A DNA stretch of 64,000 nucleotides from Salinicola socius (GCF_001937195.1 NZ_MSDO01000004.1:124001-188000), one strand, 5' to 3'; numbered from the stretch's first letter, positions 11,183 through 20,012 are shown. Translations and numbers: made by a program. Notes: generated by a model from the letters alone, not told the origin.

Positions 11183-11214
11183 GACGAGCCCCTGATGCCA
11201 GGGGCTCGTCTTTT
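11183..11214 (+). terminator. Intra-operon terminator/attenuator between dctP and dctQ
   Basis: GACGAGCCCCTG-ATGC-CAGGGGCTCGTC is a perfect 12-bp stem followed by TTTT. Placed between the receptor gene and the membrane genes, it would leave more message for the receptor than for the permease, or protect its 3' end. Confidence 0.8.
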
Positions 11215-11243
11215 GTCTTCGATATCAACTAGGGAAAACCATC

Positions 11244-11765
11244 GTGGATAACGTCCCGGATTCGGCCACCAATCCTGACACGACGTCAGACAGGGTGCTG
11301 GACGGTTTGGCGCGTTTATGCCTGATCGTCGCTGGCGTACTGTTAGTGTTCCTGATTTTCTCGTTCGGCTGGTTAGTATTCGGCCGCTACGTGCTCAACG
11401 ATACGCCGACCTGGATCGAGCAATCCTCGCTGTTGATCGTGGTCTATATCACCTGCCTCGGTGCCGGTGCCGGGGTTCGCTTCAACTCCCACCTGAGTAT
11501 CGATTTCCTGCGCGAAGGCGCGCCGCGAATTCCGCGGGCGATCATGCACGCCATCTCCGATGGATTCGTACTGCTTTTCGGCGGCTTCATGGCGTGGCAG
11601 GGGTGGCTGATGATGATCAGCAACGCCGGCCGGCCGATCCCGATGATCGGGCTGTCCGAGAGCTGGCGGGCTGCGCCTCTGGTCGCTTGTGGCGTGCTCC
11701 TGGTGATCTTCACCGGGGCCAATCTCATTCAACGCATCACGCGAACCGGCCGGGCAGGGAGCTGA
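11244..11765 (+). CDS. dctQ: TRAP transporter small permease, DctQ family
   Basis: 173 residues with four membrane helices, the DctQ plan. The conserved 'FGRYVLNDTPTWIEQSSLLI' region between helices 1 and 2 is visible. The start is GTG with AGGGAAA upstream. It forms the inner-membrane complex with DctM, whose gene begins 4 bases after this stop. Confidence 0.9.
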   Translation: MDNVPDSATNPDTTSDRVLDGLARLCLIVAGVLLVFLIFSFGWLVFGRYVLNDTPTWIEQSSLLIVVYITCLGAGAGVRFNSHLSIDFLREGAPRIPRAIMHAISDGFVLLFGGFMAWQGWLMMISNAGRPIPMIGLSESWRAAPLVACGVLLVIFTGANLIQRITRTGRAGS

Positions 11766-11769
11766 CATC

Positions 11770-13050
11770 ATGGGACTAGCCATTCTTTTCGGCGTCTTTC
11801 TTCTCGGACTGATCGTAGGCGCGCCGATCGCGTTTGCGGTGGGTCTGGCGTCTATCGTGACGTTCCTCTACGAGGGATTGCCGCTGTTCGTGGGATTCCA
11901 GCGAATCGTTTCCGGCATTTCGGTGTTCTCGTTGCTGGCGATTCCGTTTTTCATCTTTGCCGGTGAACTGATGCTGCACGGCGGGATTTCCACCCGTCTG
12001 GTACGCTTTGCTTCGGCAGCCGTCGGACGTGTCCGGGGTGGCCTGGGCATGGTCAACGTGACTTCCTCGATGCTGTTCGGCGGCATCTCCGGGTCCGCCG
12101 TCGCCGACACCTCTGCGCTGGGCTCGATTCTGATTCCGGTGATGAAGGAGAAAGGCTACGACACCGACTACGCGGTCAACGTGACGGTGACATCTTCCAT
12201 TGCCGGCGTGGTGATTCCGCCCAGCCACAACATGATTCTCTATGCGGTGGCGGCCGGCGGCGGGATTTCGGTGACCCAGCTTTTCGTGGCGGGCATCGTC
12301 CCCGGCATTCTGATGTGTGTCGCGCTGGCCGTGGCGGCTTACCTGGTGGCGGTCAAGCGCGGCTATGGCGGCGAGCCCTTCCCGGGCTGGTATGCGCTGT
12401 TGATCAGTTTCGTCGCGTCCCTGCCGGGGCTGCTGACGGCGGTGATCATCGTCGGCGGTGTGCTCTCGGGCATCCTCACGGTGACTGAATCCGGTGCGTT
12501 CGGCGCCATCTATGCCATCGTGATTACCGGGCTCGTCTATCGCGAGCTTCGCTGGGCCTCGTTCAAGAAAGCGGTCTACCAGGCGGTCAAGACGACGGCG
12601 TTGGTCATGATTCTGGTCGGCTGTGCCTCGGCGTTTTCCTATCTGCTGGCGCTCTACAACGTGCCGGAGATCCTGGCCAATGCGCTGACATCGTTCTCCG
12701 ACAATCCCATCGTCGTGCTGCTGATGCTCAATCTGCTGCTGCTGGCGCTCGGCATGATCATGGATATGGCGCCGCTGATCCTGATCTGTACACCGATCTT
12801 CCTGCCGGTCGCGCAACAGTTCGGCATGGATCCCATCCAGTTCGGCATCCTGATGATGATGAACCTGGGCATTGGCCTGTGCACGCCACCGGTTGGCGGG
12901 TGTCTGTTCGTCGGCAGCGCGATCGGCGGGATCAAGATCGAGCAGACCGTCAAGACCATCTGGCCATTCTATCTGGCGCTGTTCGTGGTACTGATGCTGG
13001 TTACCTATGTACCGGCCATCTCCCTGACCTTGCCCGAGCTGCTTCAATGA
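11770..13050 (+). CDS. dctM: TRAP transporter large permease, DctM family
   Basis: 426 residues, the normal size, with about twelve hydrophobic segments. Family marks include 'IPFFIFAGELMLHGGIS', 'GGISGSAVADTSALGSILIP' and 'VIPPSHNMILYA'. It is the ion-coupled transport channel that works with DctP and DctQ; sodium coupling is usual for the family and fits a halophile. Uronate dehydrogenase follows 94 bases downstream. Confidence 0.95.
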   Translation: MGLAILFGVFLLGLIVGAPIAFAVGLASIVTFLYEGLPLFVGFQRIVSGISVFSLLAIPFFIFAGELMLHGGISTRLVRFASAAVGRVRGGLGMVNVTSSMLFGGISGSAVADTSALGSILIPVMKEKGYDTDYAVNVTVTSSIAGVVIPPSHNMILYAVAAGGGISVTQLFVAGIVPGILMCVALAVAAYLVAVKRGYGGEPFPGWYALLISFVASLPGLLTAVIIVGGVLSGILTVTESGAFGAIYAIVITGLVYRELRWASFKKAVYQAVKTTALVMILVGCASAFSYLLALYNVPEILANALTSFSDNPIVVLLMLNLLLLALGMIMDMAPLILICTPIFLPVAQQFGMDPIQFGILMMMNLGIGLCTPPVGGCLFVGSAIGGIKIEQTVKTIWPFYLALFVVLMLVTYVPAISLTLPELLQ

Positions 13051-13144
13051 TCCGCCACCGGAGCGGTTCGACCTCCCCATCATCCGATATCTCGACATCC
13101 GGCCATCGACGCGTGGCCGTCCAAACTGACAAGGAGAGATCAAC

Positions 13145-13954
13145 GTGCTGAATCGATTACTGGTCACAGGCGCTGCCGGCGGCGTCGGTCGAGCCATTCG
13201 CCCCTATCTTTCGAAACTGGCGCATCAGGTGCGCCTGTCCGACATCGATGCGATCGACGACGTCGAGAAGCACGAGGAGTTCATCGGCTGCGATCTGGCC
13301 GATGCGGCGGCGGTGGAAAAGCTCGTCAGCGACTGTGACGGCGTCGTCCATCTGGGAGGCATCTCGGTGGAGAAGCCGTGGGAAGGCATTCTGCAGGCCA
13401 ACATCATCGGGGCCTACAATCTTTACGAGGCGGCTCGCAAGCAGGGCAAGCCCCGAATCGTGTTTGCCAGCTCTAACCACACCATCGGATTCTACGAGCG
13501 CTCGACACGAATCGACAGTCAGGTGCCGCGTCGACCGGATTCGCTCTATGGCGTTTCCAAATGCTTCGGCGAGGATCTGGCGAGCCTCTATTTCGACAAG
13601 TTCGGCATCGAGACGCTCAGCGTGCGGATCGGCTCCTGCTTTCCCAAGCCCAAGGATACCCGCATGCTGGCGACGTGGCTGGGGGTCAAGGATTTCATGG
13701 CACTGCTGGAGCGAGCGTTCGTTGCGCCCAAGCTGGGCTATACCGTGATCTACGGCGTTTCCGACAATGCCGAGCAGTGGTGGGACAATCGTCATGCCCG
13801 ATTCCTGGGCTGGGCGCCGCAGGAGAGCTCGGCGCCGTGGCGTAACGAAGTCGAGGCCGAAGCCGCAAAGGCTCCTCAGGATCCGATGGATCCGGCAGTC
13901 GTCTATCAGGGTGGCAAGTTCGTGACACTGGGGCATCCCGACGACGAAGCGTGA
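13145..13954 (+). CDS. udh: Uronate dehydrogenase
   Basis: 269 residues of the short-chain/extended dehydrogenase family. 'LLVTGAAGGVGRAI' binds NAD+, 'FASSNHTIGFYER' is the signature of this enzyme, and Y135/K139 in 'YGVSK' are the catalytic pair. It oxidises D-glucuronate and D-galacturonate to the aldaro-lactones, giving glucarate and galactarate, the substrates of the two dehydratases upstream. The start is GTG with AAGGAGAG 6-13 bases before it. It is likely co-transcribed with dctPQM. Confidence 0.93.
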   Translation: MLNRLLVTGAAGGVGRAIRPYLSKLAHQVRLSDIDAIDDVEKHEEFIGCDLADAAAVEKLVSDCDGVVHLGGISVEKPWEGILQANIIGAYNLYEAARKQGKPRIVFASSNHTIGFYERSTRIDSQVPRRPDSLYGVSKCFGEDLASLYFDKFGIETLSVRIGSCFPKPKDTRMLATWLGVKDFMALLERAFVAPKLGYTVIYGVSDNAEQWWDNRHARFLGWAPQESSAPWRNEVEAEAAKAPQDPMDPAVVYQGGKFVTLGHPDDEA

Positions 13955-14076
13955 CCCAGGGCTGGGCGCGGTCGACCTGTTATGCTGGCAGTCTCGAACG
14001 TCAGACAGTACCGACCGCATCCGCGTGATCGCAGGCGCCATGGTCGGTCAAGAAAATCGATAAGGCAGGCAGCACG

Positions 14077-14814
14077 ATGGAGCAGACCAAGGCTTGGGAG
14101 ATAACCCGCATCTCTTCGCAGGAGAGTCTTTCGCGTCAGATCGCCCGGCAACTGGAAGCCCTGATCACCCAGGGGCGTATCGAGGTGGGGGAGAAATTGC
14201 CGACCGAGAGCCAGCTGTGCGACATGTTCGGCGTCAGTCGCACGGCGGTGCGGGAGGCGATCGCCCACCTCAAGTCGATGGGCCTGGTCGAAACACGCCG
14301 AGGTATCGGTACCCGTGTTCTACGCTCTGCGCCGGAACACCATTTCCCGGCGAGGCGCATCAGTGCCACTACGGTAGAGGACATCCTGCACGTGCTCGAG
14401 ATGCGCATGACGCTCGATTCCCAGGCCGCGGCGCTGGCAGCCGAGCGACGCACGCCGGCCGACGTGGCGGCGATGCAGAGTGCCCATGAGCGGTTCGTGA
14501 CCGCCTGCAGCAAGGGCAGCCAGGCGCGTCACGAGGACTATGTCTTCCACCGGGCGATCGTCGAGGCCACCCACAATCCGTTTTTCGTCTCGCTGTACGA
14601 TCAGCTCAATGAGGGCGCGATACCGCGGACGAAACTGCTTTCCGTCGAGCTCGATCCGGAAGCGGTCTCCTACTATCTTGAAAGGGTCGCGCGTGAACAT
14701 GCCGAGACCCTGCAGGCGATCGTTTCGGGACAGGCCGAAGCCGCCCGCGATGCCATGTATCGTCATCTTCAGCGGGCCTATGACAACTACGCCGCCTATC
14801 AGGACCGTGTCTGA
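14077..14814 (+). CDS. GntR-family regulator with FCD ligand domain
   Basis: 245 residues. The N-terminal winged helix is 'LITQGRIEVGEKLPTESQLC' followed by 'FGVSRTAVREAIAHL'; residues ~95-235 form an all-helical FCD domain with the metal/ligand His residues in 'HEDYVFHRAIVEATHNP' and 'HLQRAYDNY'. FCD proteins of this kind often sense sugar acids such as glucuronate or its breakdown products. As the last gene of the island it probably regulates the udh/TRAP operon, but the operator is not established. A bidirectional terminator follows. Confidence 0.88.
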   Translation: MEQTKAWEITRISSQESLSRQIARQLEALITQGRIEVGEKLPTESQLCDMFGVSRTAVREAIAHLKSMGLVETRRGIGTRVLRSAPEHHFPARRISATTVEDILHVLEMRMTLDSQAAALAAERRTPADVAAMQSAHERFVTACSKGSQARHEDYVFHRAIVEATHNPFFVSLYDQLNEGAIPRTKLLSVELDPEAVSYYLERVAREHAETLQAIVSGQAEAARDAMYRHLQRAYDNYAAYQDRV

Positions 14815-14933
14815 ACGTAGCGACTGTCGGAAGCCGTTCACGAGGGCAAGGCCGTTCGAGCTGCGCCGTCTGCTCGACGGCGAACGCAAGCGCTGATCTC
14901 GCCAGCCGTGCGGCGATCAGCGGCATGATGATG

Positions 14934-14964
14934 AAACGGGCCGCTCGCGAGAGCGGCCCGTTTT
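14934..14964. terminator. Bidirectional terminator between converging gntR-type and AEC genes
   Basis: AACGGGCCGCTC-GCGA-GAGCGGCCCGTT is a perfect 12-bp stem, flanked by A on the left and TT on the right. A second 8-bp hairpin (CGCTGATC / GATCAGCG) lies just before it at 14891-14921. Confidence 0.88.
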
Positions 14965-14989
14965 GCAGGGGTGAGATCAATGGCCCGCG

Positions 14990-15937
14990 TTATACCAGGT
15001 CCAGCCATTTCAGCACGAACAGGCCGAAGCTCAAGGTGAACATCGATGCAAAAGTGGTAATGACGATGATATTGGCCGCCAGTTTGTCGTTGCTCTTGAA
15101 CGCCTTGGCCATGACGAAACTGGCCGCCGCGCCGGGGCAGCCGAGGTAGAGAAAGATGATGCCCAGCGCCGGCCCTTGGATCCCCGCGGCAAGCGCGCCC
15201 AGGACGCCGAACAAGGGAACCCACACCAGCTTCCACAGGCTGGCGTCGAGGGCGATGGTGCTGCTGCGCTTGAACGCGGTGACCGAGAGCGTGCCGCCGA
15301 TGCAGATCAGTCCCAATGGCAGCGACATGCCGGCGAGATACCCACCCGAGGTCATCACCCAGCCGGACAGCTCGATGCCCGACAGCGCTACCGGAATCGC
15401 GAACACCACGCTCAGGATCAGCGGGTTCCTGGCCAGATTCTTGATCAGGCTGCGGAAGTCCGTGTCGACCTCATCGCTGTAGAGCGACAGGATAAAGACC
15501 GAGAAGACGTTGTAGATGACGATGACCGCGCCGGCCAGCACGCCGCCAACGGACAGACCGTAATCACCGTACTGGCCGGCGGCCAGCGCCAGCCCGACGA
15601 TGCCGTTGTTGGCGCGAAACGCCCCCTGGGTGAAAATGCCTCGCTCTACCCGTGGGTGGCGCCAGATGGCCCAGGCCCAGGCGAGGAAGAAGCTGATCGC
15701 GGTATAGCCGATGAAGTAGCCGATCAGGTCCGGCTGCAGCGCCCGGCCCAGATCGGCCTGAATGATGCTCAGAAACAGCAGCGCCGGCATCGTGACCTTG
15801 AATACCAGCATCGATGCGGTGGTGATGAAATGCGCATCGATCCAGCCGAGCCGTTTGAGGCCCAGGCCGAGGAAGACCATCAGAAATACCGGCAGCGTGA
15901 TTTCCAGCGTGTGGGTGAAGGCGGCCAACAGCCCCAT
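14990..15937 (-). CDS. AEC-family transporter (auxin efflux carrier-like permease)
   Basis: 315 residues with about ten membrane helices and the AEC family end pattern 'LYLGCPGAAASFVMAKAFKS'. Bacterial members move small organic acids such as malate, malonate or lactate; the substrate here is unknown. The position next to the sugar-acid island is suggestive, but the gene is convergent with it. A 36-residue membrane peptide gene ends 3 bases upstream and may be co-expressed. Confidence 0.88.
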   Translation of the reverse strand: MGLLAAFTHTLEITLPVFLMVFLGLGLKRLGWIDAHFITTASMLVFKVTMPALLFLSIIQADLGRALQPDLIGYFIGYTAISFFLAWAWAIWRHPRVERGIFTQGAFRANNGIVGLALAAGQYGDYGLSVGGVLAGAVIVIYNVFSVFILSLYSDEVDTDFRSLIKNLARNPLILSVVFAIPVALSGIELSGWVMTSGGYLAGMSLPLGLICIGGTLSVTAFKRSSTIALDASLWKLVWVPLFGVLGALAAGIQGPALGIIFLYLGCPGAAASFVMAKAFKSNDKLAANIIVITTFASMFTLSFGLFVLKWLDLV

Positions 15938-15940
15938 GGT

Positions 15941-16051
15941 TCAGCCTCCGCTGCGCACGAGCCAGAAGCCGACCACCAGCGCCGCAATCAGCAGTGCCCA
16001 GAATAATCGGTTACGCAGACGGGTATCGCGATGGGATCTGTTGCGAGACAC
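15941..16051 (-). CDS. Small single-helix membrane protein upstream of the AEC gene
   Basis: A 36-residue frame starting at GTG with AAGGA about 8 bases upstream. It has a basic N-terminus (VSRNRSHRDTRLRNR) and one hydrophobic helix, and its stop lies 3 bases before the AEC start. The charge pattern predicts the N-terminus in the cytoplasm. I recognise no family; it may be real because of its ribosome-binding site, coupling and helix, but short GC-rich frames can arise by chance. Confidence 0.45.
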   Translation of the reverse strand: MSRNRSHRDTRLRNRLFWALLIAALVVGFWLVRSGG

Positions 16052-16202
16052 AGTACAATCCTTGCTTGGCAAACGTTTCGAACGCGGTCGATCCAGGCGT
16101 CCGACGGGCGTATTGAATGTCGAGTCGGGAATAGACGACCCCGAATGAAGGGGCGAGGATCTATCGCCGGAAATTGACACGCGACAGTCTAAGGGAATTC
16201 AG

Positions 16203-17009
16203 ATGTCGATGCTGCGTTATCCTCTGGTCTTCGCCCATGCCAACGGGTTCACCGGTGCCAGTTACCGGACCCTGTTGTCACCGTTGGCGGACCGTTTCGA
16301 GCTGCATCCGCTGGAACGTCTGGCCCACGATCCCCGTTACCCGGTGGGACGCAACTGGCTGGCTTTGCGCGAAGAGTATCTTGCGGCTGTCGCCTCGGTG
16401 CCGACGCCGATCGTCGCCGTCGGCCACTCCATGGGTGGCGTGCTGTCGATCATGGCGGCCGCCGAGGCGCCGCAGCGATTCCGCGCCGTGGTGGCACTGG
16501 ATCCGCCGCTGCTGCTGGGGCGGGATGCATGGATGCTGAAAGTTGCCAAGCTCACGGGTTTCATCGATCGAGTGACGCCGGCTGGCAAGACGCTACGCCG
16601 GCGCGAGCGTTGGTCCAGTCGAGAAGCGATGGCCGAATCATTGCGTCGGCGTTCGCTGTTTCAGCGCTTCACCGAGACTGCCATGGACGACTATGTCACC
16701 GGCGCGACGACGCTCGACGAAGACAGCGGCGCTGCCCGGCTGCTCTTCGCGCCGCGCACGGAAGCCGCCGTGTTTCGCCACCTGCCGGATCACCTGATCT
16801 CGGTACTGCGCAAGCTTCAGGTACCGCTGACGGTCATCGCCGGTGAAGACTCCGACTTGCTTACCCCCGGCCGTCGGCGCACGCTCTCGCGGCTGGGCGT
16901 TCGGCTGCGCTGTGTACCGGGTGGGCACATGTTTCCGTTCGAACATCCAAAGGCCGCCCGCGGAGCGATCCTGACGGCGATCGATGACATGCTGGGAGAG
17001 AACCCTTGA
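16203..17009 (+). CDS. Alpha/beta hydrolase
   Basis: 268 residues. The nucleophile elbow 'VAVGHSMGGVLSI', an acid region near 'VIAGEDSDLLTP' and the catalytic His in 'PGGHMFPFEHP' form a complete Ser-Asp-His triad. The N-terminal 'FAHANGFTGASY' supplies the oxyanion hole. Substrate unknown. The stop overlaps the start of a second hydrolase, and a patatin-like gene overlaps that one, so the three are translated as a unit. Confidence 0.85.
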   Translation: MSMLRYPLVFAHANGFTGASYRTLLSPLADRFELHPLERLAHDPRYPVGRNWLALREEYLAAVASVPTPIVAVGHSMGGVLSIMAAAEAPQRFRAVVALDPPLLLGRDAWMLKVAKLTGFIDRVTPAGKTLRRRERWSSREAMAESLRRRSLFQRFTETAMDDYVTGATTLDEDSGAARLLFAPRTEAAVFRHLPDHLISVLRKLQVPLTVIAGEDSDLLTPGRRRTLSRLGVRLRCVPGGHMFPFEHPKAARGAILTAIDDMLGENP

Positions 17010-17887
17010 GGGCTCGAGAAATGATCCTGGGGGAAGGGCGTCTCGCCGCGCTGAGTTGGGGTGACGATGCGGCGCCCACGTGGGTGGCATTGCATGGCTG
17101 GCTCGACAACGCTGCGACCTTCTCGCGTCTGGCGCCGGCGCTGGTCACGGCGCTTGGCATTCGTCTGGTGGCGCTGGATCTGCCGGGTCACGGCCACTCG
17201 CCGCTACGCGGCGCCCATGCCGACTACCCGCTATGGGGCTACGTGCCCGATGTGCTCGATGCACTGGATGCGTTGAATCTGAACGCGACGACGCTCGTCG
17301 GCCACTCGATGGGTGCCGGTGTCGCCAGCCTTATCGCGGCCGCGACGCCGGAGCGGGTCGACCGGTTGGTGCTGATCGACGGTCTGGCTTCGACCACCAA
17401 CGAGCCCGGCGAGACGGTGGCGCAGTTGCAAGCGGGATTGCGTGCGCGGCGCCGTTCGCGCAGCGATGCCGGCGACTACGCGAGTCTCGACGATGCCGTA
17501 ACCGCCCGAGTCCGGGGTGGGGTCACCCGGATCGATGCCGACACCGCCCGCCCGATCGTCGAACGCAATCTCGCCAGAAAAGGGGATGGGCGCTATCAAT
17601 GGCGCACCGATCGGCGGCTGGTCTATCCCTCGCTGCTGCGCTGGACACCGGATCAGATGCTGGCCACGGTTGCCGCCATTCGGGCGCCGGTGCTGCTGTT
17701 GCAGGCCTCCGCCGGTGTGTTGACGCAGCGCGCGCATCTTGGCGACGCGTGCCGCCGGATCGACAGACTCGAACGACGGATCCTCTCCGGCGGACATCAT
17801 CTGCATCTGGAGCGCGTCAGCGTGGCGCAGGTGGCATCGGAAATCGTAAGCTGGCATCGATCGACAATCGGGGAGCCCGTGTCATGA
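17006..17887 (+). CDS. Alpha/beta hydrolase (second of a coupled pair)
   Basis: 293 residues starting at a TTG that overlaps the previous stop; an internal ATG at 17021 is the alternative. 'ALHGWLDNAATF' is the oxyanion loop, 'LVGHSMGAGVASL' the nucleophile elbow and 'SGGHHLHLE' the catalytic-His motif. It resembles esterase/lipase or haloalkane-dehalogenase-like hydrolases; the substrate is not predictable. The stop overlaps the start of the patatin gene (ATGA). Confidence 0.84.
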   Translation: MRAREMILGEGRLAALSWGDDAAPTWVALHGWLDNAATFSRLAPALVTALGIRLVALDLPGHGHSPLRGAHADYPLWGYVPDVLDALDALNLNATTLVGHSMGAGVASLIAAATPERVDRLVLIDGLASTTNEPGETVAQLQAGLRARRRSRSDAGDYASLDDAVTARVRGGVTRIDADTARPIVERNLARKGDGRYQWRTDRRLVYPSLLRWTPDQMLATVAAIRAPVLLLQASAGVLTQRAHLGDACRRIDRLERRILSGGHHLHLERVSVAQVASEIVSWHRSTIGEPVS

Positions 17888-18960
17888 AACCTCGAGTCTC
17901 GTTGGTACTGGGGAGTGGTGGCGCACGTGGCTATGCGCACATCGGCGTGATCGAGGAGCTCGAGGCGCGCGGCTACGAAATCGCCTCGATCTCCGGCTGC
18001 TCCATGGGCGCCTTGATCGGCGGGGTCTATGCGGCCGGCAGACTCGAGGGTTACCGCGACTGGGTCTGTCAGCTCGACTATTTCGACGTGCTGCGACTGG
18101 TCGACATCACCTGGAGTGCCATGGGTGCCATGCGCGCCGGCAAGGTGATGACCAAGCTCGAATCGCTGGTCGGGGACATTCGCATCGAGGATCTGCCGAT
18201 GCCATTCACCGCGGTGGCGACGGACCTGAGCCGCCAGCGCGAAGTGTGGTTTCAGAGCGGCCCCTTGCTACGCGCGATTCGTGCCTCCATCGCGGTGCCG
18301 GGGATCATTACCCCGGTTCAGGAAAACGGCCACGTGCTGGTCGACGGCGGGCTGCTGAATCCGCTCCCGATCATTCCCACGGTCTCGGTCGATGCGGATA
18401 TCGTGCTGGCGGTCAACGCCACGGCGCAGACCTCCCGGCCGATCACGCTGGAGGAATTGCTGCCCGCCGAACAGGCGGCCCAGGAGCACGCGCGCGAAAT
18501 CAAGCGCGCAGCCGAAGGCAAGAGTTTCAGCGGCTGGGTGAGGAACGTGCGGACGCGAGTGCAGGGCATGGTGTCGTCATTCGGCGACGAGGAGGAGGTT
18601 ACGGAAAACGTCAGCTGGTCGAGCCAGACCGAGCGCGCCTGGAGCAAGCTCGACATGATGCTGGCTTCGTTCGATATCACTCAGGCGGCGCTGGCCAAGT
18701 ACAAGATCGCCGGTTACCCGCCCGACATTCTGATCGAAGTTCCCAAGAGCGTTTGTGGCGCCTACGAATTTCACCGCGCGGAAGCGCTGATCGAACTGGG
18801 ACGCTATCTCACCGCTCAGGCCCTGGATCGGCATGAGCGCCAGCGGGACCGAACGTCCGTTGCCGCCGAACCGGTCGACGGCCGTCGACATCCGGCCAGC
18901 AGCGCCGACCCGCAGGGGCGTCTGCCGTTGCCTTTATCGTCGCCCAAGCGGCACGGTTGA
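17884..18960 (+). CDS. Patatin-like phospholipase family protein (RssA/NTE-like)
   Basis: 358 residues. The patatin oxyanion motif 'GSGGARGYAHIGVIE' is at residues 10-24, the nucleophile is S40 in 'GCSMG', and the partner Asp is D154 in 'VDGG', so the Ser-Asp dyad is intact. It should hydrolyse acyl esters of phospholipids or lysophospholipids. About the last 40 residues are low-complexity. The start ATG overlaps the upstream hydrolase stop, and a long open frame running further upstream in this phase is only a shadow of that gene. Confidence 0.88.
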   Translation: MKPRVSLVLGSGGARGYAHIGVIEELEARGYEIASISGCSMGALIGGVYAAGRLEGYRDWVCQLDYFDVLRLVDITWSAMGAMRAGKVMTKLESLVGDIRIEDLPMPFTAVATDLSRQREVWFQSGPLLRAIRASIAVPGIITPVQENGHVLVDGGLLNPLPIIPTVSVDADIVLAVNATAQTSRPITLEELLPAEQAAQEHAREIKRAAEGKSFSGWVRNVRTRVQGMVSSFGDEEEVTENVSWSSQTERAWSKLDMMLASFDITQAALAKYKIAGYPPDILIEVPKSVCGAYEFHRAEALIELGRYLTAQALDRHERQRDRTSVAAEPVDGRRHPASSADPQGRLPLPLSSPKRHG

Positions 18961-19041
18961 AGGAGATACTGGATAACCGCCTGCGTGCCATCTCGCTCGG
19001 CAGCTCAATCAGCGCCTTATGGGCGCTCCATGTGACGTCTC

Positions 19042-19180
19042 AGGCTTTGTCTGAAAAGTGCCTGCGCTCGGCCATACGGCGTTAAAAATCGGCTTGAAGT
19101 ACTCATTTACAACCGCGTAAACCCCGTCTTTTCGCCGATTTTTGCCTGACCTTCGCTCGACGATTTTTCAGACAAACCCT
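19042..19180. repeat. Dispersed palindromic element, copy B, with 16-bp terminal inverted repeats
   Basis: The ends AGGCTTTGTCTGAAAA and TTTTCAGACAAACCCT pair at 15 of 16 positions over 139 bases, and a second internal inverted pair (TTAAAAATCGGC / GCCGATTTTTGCC) is nested inside. No protein is encoded. The core GTGCCTGCGCTCGG...CGGCGTTA recurs at 6010-6036, so this is a repeated, non-autonomous element. The gap 18961-19272 is filled mainly by this and the next element. Confidence 0.8.
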
Positions 19181-19276
19181 AGTGTGGCGTCTCGCAGGTA
19201 ACGCGAAGAAATATCGGATGCATGGCGGCGCCAGGGACCGATATTATTGGATGGTATTTATGAGACACCACACTAG
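19179..19276. mobile_element. MITE-like element with 15-bp inverted ends and CTAG at both borders
   Basis: CTAGTGTGGCGTCTC at the left and GAGACACCACACTAG at the right pair at 14 of 15 positions over 98 bases. Both ends carry CTAG, the preferred target of IS630/Tc1-mariner-type elements (established for that family; assignment here is inference). It has no coding capacity. The right CTAG supplies the TAG stop of smrB. Confidence 0.55.
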
Positions 19277-19872
19277 CTATTTGAATCGGCGCGCGTTCGC
19301 AGCAGCACGTAGAGCGCGCCGGTCCCGCCGTCGATATCGCTCGCCGAGCAGAATGCCAGCACCCGCGACCAGTTCTTGAGCCAGCCGTTGACGTGACTCT
19401 TGATCACCGGATAGTCCGCGCCGCTGCCACGATAGCCGCGCGCCTTGCCGTGGACCACCAGCACGCAGCGGGCGCGGTTGGCAATGGCATCGTTGATGAA
19501 CGACTCGAGCTCGATGCGCGCTTCGTCGAGGGTATAGCCGTGCAGATCGAGCCCGCCTTCCCAGGCGATGTGGCCTTTCTTGAGCTGGGCAAAGGTGCGT
19601 GGCGGCAGATCCGGAATCGAGAACTCCAGGCGTTGATGCGGGGTGACCGCCTCGACCCCGCCGTCCGACAGCGTTGACTGCGTCTGCAGCGGCGCCTGCT
19701 CCGCCGCCTCGCGACGTGCGCTGACGTTGAGCGCGTTGCGCCGCGGCCGACCGGTCTGTGCGCGGTTGATCCTCAGTCGCCGGATACCGGCGGCTTCCAG
19801 TGCCTCGCGGAAGGCACTGTCGGGTTTGGCGCTAGCGGCGCGATCGTCGTCATCGCCCGGGAAGTGGGTCAT
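19273..19872 (-). CDS. smrB: Smr-domain endonuclease, SmrB-like
   Basis: 199 residues from the ATG with GAAGG upstream; upstream in-frame starts exist. The C-terminal Smr domain (about residues 100-195) shows 'LDLHGYTLDEARIELESFI' with the DLHG motif at 109-112, and 'VVHGKARG' with HGK at 140-142. E. coli SmrB cleaves mRNA between collided ribosomes. The gene is divergent from prmB and close to aroC, as in E. coli, which supports SmrB. The stop codon comes from the end of an adjacent inverted-repeat element, so the last residues (ADSNS) may differ from relatives. Confidence 0.85.
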   Translation of the reverse strand: MTHFPGDDDDRAASAKPDSAFREALEAAGIRRLRINRAQTGRPRRNALNVSARREAAEQAPLQTQSTLSDGGVEAVTPHQRLEFSIPDLPPRTFAQLKKGHIAWEGGLDLHGYTLDEARIELESFINDAIANRARCVLVVHGKARGYRGSGADYPVIKSHVNGWLKNWSRVLAFCSASDIDGGTGALYVLLRTRADSNS

Positions 19873-20012
19873 TGCCGTTGTGCCTTCGCTGATCGCTGTC
19901 TTGGGCTCGAGTCCTTCAGCGGCGGAAGGGTAACCGATTCCGCGCGTCATGACATGGCCGGCTGTGAACGCGTGAGCCTTGCGCGTACAATCGTCGTCCG
20001 TTTTCCAGCCAG

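Noticed and set aside
17080-17883. Long N-terminal extension of the patatin-like protein
   Set aside because: The extension is the out-of-frame reading of the overlapping hydrolase gene; the patatin fold starts at 17884.
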